This document shows, in pieces, positions 6,135 to 11,377 of a stretch of DNA of 11,377 bases (within the stretch, counting starts at the first letter, position 1; every line of letters begins with the position of its first letter). The DNA is from 1-14-0-20-39-34 sp043800545 (GTDB lineage Bacteria; Patescibacteriota; Patescibacteriia; Magasanikbacterales; UBA922). Location: NCBI GenBank assembly GCA_043800545.1, contig JAZDMW010000021.1:1-11377 (forward strand), in the 5' to 3' direction. The position numbers were made by a program, and so were the translations under genes. Below the pieces are notes generated by a model that ran no database searches, was not told where the DNA came from, and worked only from the letters and a program-made list of their open reading frames with translations.

Positions 6135-6160
6135 AACACCCCCACAAGTGGGGGTGTTTT
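6133..6160 (-). terminator. Bidirectional terminator after the small membrane protein gene
   Basis: A very stable hairpin: AAAACACCCCC (6133-6143) pairs with GGGGGTGTTTT (6150-6160) around a 6-base loop. It is about 13 bases beyond the stop codon at 6174. T runs exist on both strands. Its distal foot is shared with the TTGACA of the copy B promoter. Confidence 0.85.
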
Positions 6161-6173
6161 TATTCTTTTTCTT

Positions 6174-6506
6174 TTATTCTTCACTTTTCTTTTTTTTCTT
6201 CTTTGCCCTTTTTTCCAGATTTATATCCATTTTGGATCCAATCTTTTTCATGACAAAATTCTCAACAAGACTGCTGACAATATTCCCAATTATTCCCATA
6301 TTATCTGACACTTTATCCATTTTCTGTTGTATATATTGAACTGCATTATTAATGAGCTCTAATTTTTCTGTGACATTCTCAACTATTTCATTTGCATTTT
6401 TTACAAATCGAGCAGCTTGATACAATAAGTATGTCAAAAAGATTGCAACGGTTGCAGTTGCAATGGAAAGAATTAAATATAAAATATCTAAACTTGTTTC
6501 AAACAT
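6174..6506 (-). CDS. Small single-pass membrane protein with coiled-coil tail
   Basis: The 110-aa protein has one N-terminal transmembrane helix (about 5-29, LDILYLILSIATATVAIFLT), a helical, probably coiled-coil region (about 32-85; VENVTEKLELINNAVQYIQQ) and a Lys-rich tail (RAKKKKKKSEE). It resembles the general layout of small DUF948-like membrane-anchored proteins, but I cannot assign it to a family. The tail most likely faces the cytoplasm, given its strong positive charge. The ATG at 6506 is preferred over an in-frame ATG at 6548 because AAGGAG (6510-6515) precedes it, although only 3 bases away, and because the promoter's -10 box at 6539-6544 would lie inside the longer version. It is transcribed alone, between two terminators. 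Confidence 0.8.
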   Translation of the reverse strand: MFETSLDILYLILSIATATVAIFLTYLLYQAARFVKNANEIVENVTEKLELINNAVQYIQQKMDKVSDNMGIIGNIVSSLVENFVMKKIGSKMDINLEKRAKKKKKKSEE

Positions 6507-6538
6507 ATTCTCCTTAATTAAAAATAACAGGCATATAT

Positions 6539-6547
6539 AGTATACCA
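6539..6547 (-). promoter_or_regulatory. Extended -10 promoter of the small membrane protein gene
   Basis: TGGTATACT on the minus strand is an extended -10 (TGn plus TATACT at 6539-6544) with no good -35, since that position is a T run in the upstream terminator. The start would be near 6532, giving a UTR of about 26 nt to the ATG at 6506. Confidence 0.55.
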
Positions 6548-6554
6548 TTTTTTA

Positions 6555-6590
6555 TAAAGAAAAAAAACACGCAATTCTGTGCGTGTTTTT
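6555..6590 (-). terminator. Intrinsic terminator of the rseP-pheS-pheT operon
   Basis: ACACGCA (6567-6573) pairs with TGCGTGT (6580-6586) around a 6-base loop, extended by A-T pairs on each side. On the minus strand it is followed by eight Ts and CTT. It lies 17 bases or so past the pheT stop and has T runs on both strands. Confidence 0.85.
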
Positions 6591-6606
6591 ATTTTTTTGT
6601 TTTCTT

Positions 6607-9042
6607 TTATTTTCTCATTTCTGCATCTACTTCTTTTTCCAAAGCCTTCAATACTTTTTTATGAATACTCTCCACTTCATCAGTCGTGAGGGTCCGTTCA
6701 TCCGAACGATAGGTTATTCTATATGCCATACTCTTTTTTCCTTGTTCAACATGCATTCCTTCATACACATCAAAGAGGTCAAAAGAAACAAGTAATGGAT
6801 CAATATTCTGTACGACTTTCACAATCTGTGCATGTTCTGTGTCTGTTGGAACAACAAAAGCAATGTCTCTCACAATTTCAGGATATTGTGATACTGGTTT
6901 ATATGTATTTTTTTGTTGAACAAATTGATTTAATGTCACGAGATTGATTTCTGCAACCGCAACACGAGTTTCTATTCCCAAAGCATCACTCACTGAAGGA
7001 TGAATCTCAAAAATTCTTCCAACCGTTGTTCCCTCTACTTTTACTTTTGCGGTTCTTCCACCATGAACATAGGAATGAACACGCTCTTCATTCTTTTCTA
7101 TTTCATACGAGACTCCCAGTTCAGCAAAAAGACGCTCAAGAGCAGAACGAACGATAAAGAAAGGAACATTGTTTCCTTTTTTTGCATACGCAATTCCAAG
7201 ATAGGTATCTTGTCTTGGAAGCAAATCACCATTATTTCCTGTTCTATCACCAGGTTCTTCGAGAAGGTATGTTTTTCCAATTTCAAAAATATTTATTTCA
7301 TCGTATCTATGAAGATTTTTCTCAATATTATCCATCATGTTCACAAAAAGATGTCTGCGTAAAAATGGTCTATCTTTTTGGAGTGGATTTTCTAATTCTA
7401 CATATCTCTCTTCATCTATCCCACATTTTTGTAATAACCCAGGAGAAACATAGGAATAGTTATATACTTCGGTGGCTCCACATTCATGTGAAAGGACATT
7501 TCGTGACGTATGTTCTAATTTTCTTTGAGTATTCACAAGTGGAGGAACCACAGGGAAAACAGGAAGACTTGTAGGAATATTATCATACCCAAACATACGA
7601 GCCACTTCTTCTACCAAATCTTCTGGAATAGAAATGTCTTTTGTCGCTCTCCATGTTGGAACCGTAACAAAGAATATGTCTTTCTTTTCCTTCACTTCAA
7701 ATCCAAGTCTCTCAAAAATATCCATGACCACTTTTTTCTCAATATCCATTCCAATTTTTTTCTTGAGGAATTCTAAACTGACTTCAATAGGTCCTTGATT
7801 CAATTGAAAATTCTTTTCGTCAGCAATATTGCTGACTACTTTTGCATTTGGACACAACTCAAGAGTGAGTTCAACAGCACGACGAAGTGCTATCTCTGTC
7901 ATATTTGGATCAAGACTCTTCTCAAAACGAGCAGAAGAATCTGTTCGGATTCCAAGACTCAGTGCTGTTTTTCTCACACTCACAGGATCAAAATTCGCAG
8001 ACTCAAAAATAACTTGTGTGGTTGTATCTGCTATTCCACTGTTTTCTCCACCCATAACTCCTGCAAGAGCAATCGCTTTTTTTGCATCAGCAATAAGAAG
8101 CATTTCATTTGTAAGCGTATGTTCTTCTCCATCAAGCGTAATAAATTTCTCACCATCGTCAGCCCTTCTCACAATAATATTTTCTACTATTGTAGTTGCA
8201 TCAAAAGAATGAAGTGGTTGACCAATGTCATACATAATATAGTTGGTAATATCCACTATATTATTTATTGGACGAAGCCCAACAGACATCAGACGATCCT
8301 TCAACCAAGCTGGTGACTCTGCAATTTCTACTCCATCAATTTGCACAGCCATATATCGGGGACAAAGAAATTTATCCTCAACATCTACTTTTAATGTTAC
8401 TTCAGTTCCTTCTTGTATTTTTTTGGGTTCATACTTTTCTAATTTCTTTCTATACATGGCAGCAACTTCTCTTGCTAATCCATAATGTCCCCACAAATCT
8501 GGCCTATGGGTCATGCTCTTATTATCTACATCAAAAACAACATCATCTACATGAAGAGCCTTAGCCACAGGTGTTCCTGCTTTCTCTTTTACATGGGAGA
8601 GATCGAGAATTTCTTTTTCTCCCTCAGTAGGAAACAAACCTTGTAAACCTATTTCACTCGAAGCGCATATCATTCCAAAAGAAGTCACTCCCCGAATCTT
8701 TGTTTTCTTTAATTCAACAAGTTCTTCCTCTCCATGCCAATGTACTTTTGCTCCAATTTTTCCAAAAGCAACTTTCATTCCTTTCACAACATTTGTTCCA
8801 CCACAGACAACATCCACTTCTTCTTCACCATCAAAAACCTTACATACTTTGAGAGTATCTGCATCAGGATGTTTTTCTACACTCTTGACCTCTCCTACAA
8901 CAATATTATTGAGCATTTCTGCTTTGTCTTCATATCCTTCCACTTCAACAGTATGAAGGGTTAAATCTTCCTTAAATTCTTTATTATCCAGAGAATCAGG
9001 AAGAAATACATATTGTTTTAACCAATTTTTGCTAATATACAT
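6607..9042 (-). CDS. pheT: Phenylalanyl-tRNA synthetase beta subunit
   Basis: Beta subunit of the alpha2-beta2 enzyme that charges tRNA-Phe, cytosolic. At 811 aa it is full length. In order: N-terminal tRNA-binding OB fold of the EMAP type (about 42-155, with HPDADTLKVCKV and KIRGVTSFGMICASSE); B3/4 editing domain (about 215-395, with LRPINNIVDITNYIM, GQPLHSFD, GVMGGENSGI and TDSSARFEKSLDP); B5 domain (about 415-490, with VPTWRATKDISIPEDLVEEVARMFGYD); a catalytic-like core (about 500-700); and the C-terminal ferredoxin-fold anticodon-binding domain (about 718-810, with YPEIVRDIAFVVP and SMAYRITYRSDERTLTTDEV). The ATG at 9042 is 9 bases after pheS and preceded by GGAAG; MYISKNWLKQYV is the expected start of the family. 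It is the last gene of the operon, ahead of a terminator. Confidence 0.97.
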   Translation of the reverse strand: MYISKNWLKQYVFLPDSLDNKEFKEDLTLHTVEVEGYEDKAEMLNNIVVGEVKSVEKHPDADTLKVCKVFDGEEEVDVVCGGTNVVKGMKVAFGKIGAKVHWHGEEELVELKKTKIRGVTSFGMICASSEIGLQGLFPTEGEKEILDLSHVKEKAGTPVAKALHVDDVVFDVDNKSMTHRPDLWGHYGLAREVAAMYRKKLEKYEPKKIQEGTEVTLKVDVEDKFLCPRYMAVQIDGVEIAESPAWLKDRLMSVGLRPINNIVDITNYIMYDIGQPLHSFDATTIVENIIVRRADDGEKFITLDGEEHTLTNEMLLIADAKKAIALAGVMGGENSGIADTTTQVIFESANFDPVSVRKTALSLGIRTDSSARFEKSLDPNMTEIALRRAVELTLELCPNAKVVSNIADEKNFQLNQGPIEVSLEFLKKKIGMDIEKKVVMDIFERLGFEVKEKKDIFFVTVPTWRATKDISIPEDLVEEVARMFGYDNIPTSLPVFPVVPPLVNTQRKLEHTSRNVLSHECGATEVYNYSYVSPGLLQKCGIDEERYVELENPLQKDRPFLRRHLFVNMMDNIEKNLHRYDEINIFEIGKTYLLEEPGDRTGNNGDLLPRQDTYLGIAYAKKGNNVPFFIVRSALERLFAELGVSYEIEKNEERVHSYVHGGRTAKVKVEGTTVGRIFEIHPSVSDALGIETRVAVAEINLVTLNQFVQQKNTYKPVSQYPEIVRDIAFVVPTDTEHAQIVKVVQNIDPLLVSFDLFDVYEGMHVEQGKKSMAYRITYRSDERTLTTDEVESIHKKVLKALEKEVDAEMRK

Positions 9043-9051
9043 AGGCTTCCA

Positions 9052-10083
9052 TTAAAATTGTTTTAAAAATCTCAAATCGCCACTCATAAAATGACGGATA
9101 TCTTCAATACCATATCTTTGCATAACAAGACGCATACTTCCAAGACCAAAAGCAAATCCAGAATATACCTTTGGATCCAATCCACCAGCTTCAATAACAT
9201 GAGGATGGACAAGTCCACAAGGGATAATTTCTACCCAACCAGAATGCTTGCAAGCTCCACATCCTTTTCCTTTGCAAACAAGACACTGCATATCCATCTC
9301 AAAACCAGGTTCCACAAAGGGAAAAAATCCTGGACGAAGACGGACTTTTACTTCTTGCTTCAAAATTCCTTCCAAAAGTCCCTTCATCACTCCAATAAGA
9401 TTGGAAATTGAAATATCTTTATCTACAATCAATCCCTCCATTTGATAAAAAGTATGTTCATGACTTCCGTCGGTTGCTTCATTTCTAAAACATCGTCCAG
9501 GAACAACGGTTCGAAGTGGTGCACCATACTTTTGCATAGCGCGAACTTGCACTGGTGAGGTGTGAGTACGCATCACCCAATCCGGATGATCCTTGATGAA
9601 AAATGTATCATGACCATCTCTTGCAGGATGAGTTTTTGGAATATTCAAAGCCTCAAAATTATAATGATCACTTTCCAATTCTGGCCCGTCAACAACCATA
9701 AAACCCATAGAAGTAAATAATTCTTCTAATTCTTTATGTATCAGACTCATTGGGTGAAGATGTCCTCGTTCAATTGCAGGTAAATGTACTTGTGTAACAT
9801 CAATTGATTCTTCTTCAGCAATCTTTGCCATTTGTTCTTTTTCTAATGCCTCTTTCTTTTGTACAAAAATCTTTTCTAATTCCTCTTTTACAGTATTCGC
9901 AAGTTGCCCCATTTCTTTTTTTACATCCCCAGATAAATCCTTTAAACTTTTCATGATATTTGTAAACTCTCCTGATTTACGTGAAAAAAACTTTTGCTCT
10001 AAATTTTCCAAATCAGCAAGATCCTTTACATTCTTCAGAGACAATTCAAAATCTTTCTTTAATTTTTTAAGTGTATCTTTCAT
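9052..10083 (-). CDS. pheS: Phenylalanyl-tRNA synthetase alpha subunit
   Basis: Catalytic alpha subunit of PheRS, a class II aminoacyl-tRNA synthetase that forms Phe-AMP and transfers Phe to tRNA. Normal length (343 aa). Residues 1-90 form the charged helical coiled coil that contacts tRNA. The catalytic domain shows motif 1 (about 127-152, VVDGPELESDHYNFEALNIP), THTSPVQVRAM (173-183), motif 2 (VPGRCFRNEATDGSHEHTFYQ, about 194-214) and motif 3 (FAFGLGSMRLVMQRYGI, 310-326). A four-cysteine cluster C267, C270, C275, C278 followed by SGWVEI suggests a bound zinc; comparable CxxC inserts occur in other bacterial PheS. In motif 3 the usual Glu of GxGxER is Met here (GLGSMR), a change that also occurs in functional relatives as far as I know. 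The ATG at 10083 lies 6 bases past the rseP stop with no evident Shine-Dalgarno, so coupling is likely. Confidence 0.97.
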   Translation of the reverse strand: MKDTLKKLKKDFELSLKNVKDLADLENLEQKFFSRKSGEFTNIMKSLKDLSGDVKKEMGQLANTVKEELEKIFVQKKEALEKEQMAKIAEEESIDVTQVHLPAIERGHLHPMSLIHKELEELFTSMGFMVVDGPELESDHYNFEALNIPKTHPARDGHDTFFIKDHPDWVMRTHTSPVQVRAMQKYGAPLRTVVPGRCFRNEATDGSHEHTFYQMEGLIVDKDISISNLIGVMKGLLEGILKQEVKVRLRPGFFPFVEPGFEMDMQCLVCKGKGCGACKHSGWVEIIPCGLVHPHVIEAGGLDPKVYSGFAFGLGSMRLVMQRYGIEDIRHFMSGDLRFLKQF

Positions 10084-10089
10084 ACAATA

Positions 10090-11262
10090 TTAAAATAATT
10101 TTAATACATCTTTAACAGTAACAACAACAATAAGGAGCATAAGTGCCACGAATCCTATGGTATGAGCAATCTGTTCATATTTCAAAGGCAATTTCTTCTT
10201 CGTAAACTTTTCTATTATGACAAACACTACACGTCCACCATCTAAGGCTGGGATAGGTAGAATGTTAATGACAGCAAGTGAAAGTGAAATCATTGCCGTG
10301 ACATTGATTAAGTAGCTGATTCCGAGTCTGTAAGAATCTCCAACAAGTGTTGCAATACCAACCGGACCAGATACATCATACACAAGACCTTGACCAATAA
10401 TAATATTTTTTAACAAATCATAAAATCCAACAAAAATCTGGAGCGTCATAATTCCTGCCGCCACAAATCCTTTATATATACTTATATACCAAGGGTAACG
10501 AACTATGGCTGCCTCAGCCAGCATCACTCCAAGTCGTGGAGTTTCTTCATTTTCTAATAATGTTGGAGTAATATTTGTTTCTAACATTTGCTCACCTCTT
10601 TGGTATACCAAATGCATTTCCTTGGTAGGATTCTGTGCAACATAATCAACGAGCATTTGTGTATTTTCCAATTGAACAGTATCTATTTGAAGCAAATTAT
10701 CTGCCATTTTTAGTCCAGCTTTATCTGCAGAAGAATCTGCTTGTACTTGTTGGACAGAAACACTGGGTTCAGAAACAAGAATTGCATTTTTTTCTAACCC
10801 TTGAGACACATCCATTGGAAGCCCAATACAAAAACCAATTCCAAGGAGTACACCAGCAAGCAAAAAATTCATAGAAACCCCAGCTACCAGTGCAATAATT
10901 TTTTTCCATGTTTTTTGATATCCAAAACTATCTGGTTCGTTTTCATCCTCACCATTTTCTCCTTTAATTTTCACATATCCTCCCAGAGGAAGAAGATTCA
11001 AAGCATACAGCGTTGCTGGGTATTCTAAAACATTTTCTTTTCCTCCTCCAGCAGAAAGCAAATCCCTTTTTGCTTTATCACGAGGAACCCAAACAATTTT
11101 CTTTGTTTTTGGGTCTTTATAAAAACCAATGATATATGGAGGAAAACCAAGAGCGAATTCATGGACTTTCATTCCTGTCTTACGAGCAGCAATAAAATGG
11201 CCAAATTCATGGACAAAAACCAACAATCCCAAAACGAGAATAAATACAATAAGAGTAGTCAT
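10090..11262 (-). CDS. rseP: RIP (site-2 protease family) membrane zinc metalloprotease
   Basis: Intramembrane protease of the RseP/RasP (M50) family, which cleaves transmembrane segments of regulators or leftover signal peptides in the cytoplasmic membrane. With the ATG at 11262 it has 390 aa. Visible: a first membrane helix ending in the zinc-binding HEFGH (18-22); GGYVKIKGE (94-102); a second helix with SMNFLLAGVLLG (130-141); one PDZ domain (about 155-245, DSSADKAGLKMAD and DNLLQIDTV); VSGPVGIA (297-304); a third helix; NILPIPALDGGR (333-344), which provides the other zinc ligand Asp; and a final hydrophobic helix. An in-frame TTG at 11277 would add five residues, but the ATG fits the predicted transcript start near 11284 better. 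No clear Shine-Dalgarno is present. It is the first gene of an operon with pheS and pheT, a pairing I read as convenience of packing rather than shared function. Confidence 0.93.
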   Translation of the reverse strand: MTTLIVFILVLGLLVFVHEFGHFIAARKTGMKVHEFALGFPPYIIGFYKDPKTKKIVWVPRDKAKRDLLSAGGGKENVLEYPATLYALNLLPLGGYVKIKGENGEDENEPDSFGYQKTWKKIIALVAGVSMNFLLAGVLLGIGFCIGLPMDVSQGLEKNAILVSEPSVSVQQVQADSSADKAGLKMADNLLQIDTVQLENTQMLVDYVAQNPTKEMHLVYQRGEQMLETNITPTLLENEETPRLGVMLAEAAIVRYPWYISIYKGFVAAGIMTLQIFVGFYDLLKNIIIGQGLVYDVSGPVGIATLVGDSYRLGISYLINVTAMISLSLAVINILPIPALDGGRVVFVIIEKFTKKKLPLKYEQIAHTIGFVALMLLIVVVTVKDVLKLF

Positions 11263-11290
11263 AATCAAAATTAACAAAAAATATACACCT

Positions 11291-11319
11291 ATTATTCCAT
11301 AAAACCGCTTTTTTTACAA
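11291..11319 (-). promoter_or_regulatory. Candidate promoter of the rseP-pheS-pheT operon
   Basis: -35 TTGTAA (11314-11319), 17-base spacer, -10 AATAAT (11291-11296). It would start transcription near 11284, about 22 nt before the rseP ATG. The remaining 58 bases to the window edge (11320-11377) show nothing definite. A T-box regulating pheST cannot be excluded upstream of the window, but no room for one exists between this promoter and rseP. Confidence 0.5.
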
Positions 11320-11377
11320 GAGAAATGGAAAATACGTGTAAAGAATCACCTATTTGCAAAAATAATTGCAAAAGCCA

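Larger units (their letters stand above)
3988..6142 (-). repeat. Tandem pair of about 1.07-1.08 kb promoter-leader-gene-terminator cassettes
   Basis: Unit B (about 6142-5059) and unit A (about 5062-3988) have the same order: GGGG junction, TTGACA/TATGGT promoter, structured leader, VKAFC-repeat gene, terminator, uvrA promoter/UTR element. Spacing from junction to junction is 1080 and 1071 bases. Promoter and leader blocks are identical over 44 and 32 bases, while the genes have diverged strongly. The most economical reading is an old tandem duplication followed by coding divergence. Confidence 0.8.

Noticed and set aside
3988..6142. Mobile element or integrated array
   Set aside because: No transposase, integrase, terminal inverted repeats or target-site duplications were seen; the junctions fit tandem duplication.
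6507..6548. Longer start (ATG at 6548) for the small membrane protein
   Set aside because: It would include the extended -10 promoter, and the inner ATG at 6506 has AAGGAG just before it.
9052..9200. Altered motif 3 in PheS (Met where Glu is common) as a sign of inactivation
   Set aside because: All other catalytic motifs and the partner pheT are intact, and this position is not invariant among PheS proteins.
11263..11277. TTG start for rseP five codons upstream
   Set aside because: The ATG at 11262 places the HExxH helix normally and fits the predicted transcript start better; the TTG has no ribosome binding site.

Overview
The window looks like a piece of a small, A+T-rich bacterial genome, most likely from the Candidate Phyla Radiation (Patescibacteria, Parcubacteria-like). 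That placement is an inference. It rests on streamlined repair proteins (a UvrC without its C-terminal helix-hairpin-helix domain and a UvrA without its insertion domain), tight gene packing, weak Shine-Dalgarno sequences and a pair of small paralogs of unrecognised family. The standard bacterial code reads every gene cleanly, and all genes lie on the minus strand. No rRNA, tRNA, CRISPR, IS element or phage gene was seen.

Reading in the direction of transcription (high to low coordinates): (1) 11319-6563 is an operon rseP-pheS-pheT: a site-2 membrane metalloprotease, then the alpha and beta subunits of phenylalanyl-tRNA synthetase. It has a candidate promoter in front and a strong intrinsic terminator behind. 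(2) 6547-6133 is a monocistronic small membrane protein with its own extended -10 promoter and terminator. (3) 6142-3988 holds two consecutive copies of a cassette of about 1.07-1.08 kb. Each has a consensus promoter, a leader of about 130 nt, a G+C-richer gene of unknown function (253 and 244 aa) and an intrinsic terminator. (4) 4066-11 is uvrA-uvrC, two core parts of nucleotide excision repair, separated by one base and followed by a terminator; uvrB is not in the window.

The cassette pair is the least ordinary part. The two proteins are strongly diverged, yet long stretches of their noncoding leaders are identical, and a leader hairpin is preserved by paired base changes. A degenerate copy of the uvrA promoter and 5' UTR sits between the cassettes. 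This suggests an ancient tandem duplication that ran from the preceding gene's terminator to the uvrA leader, joined at a GGGG run shared by the two hairpins. Both proteins carry two copies of a helical repeat containing VKAFC-like residues, and no function can be assigned. The best candidate here for an undescribed system is this structured leader with its paralogous protein family.
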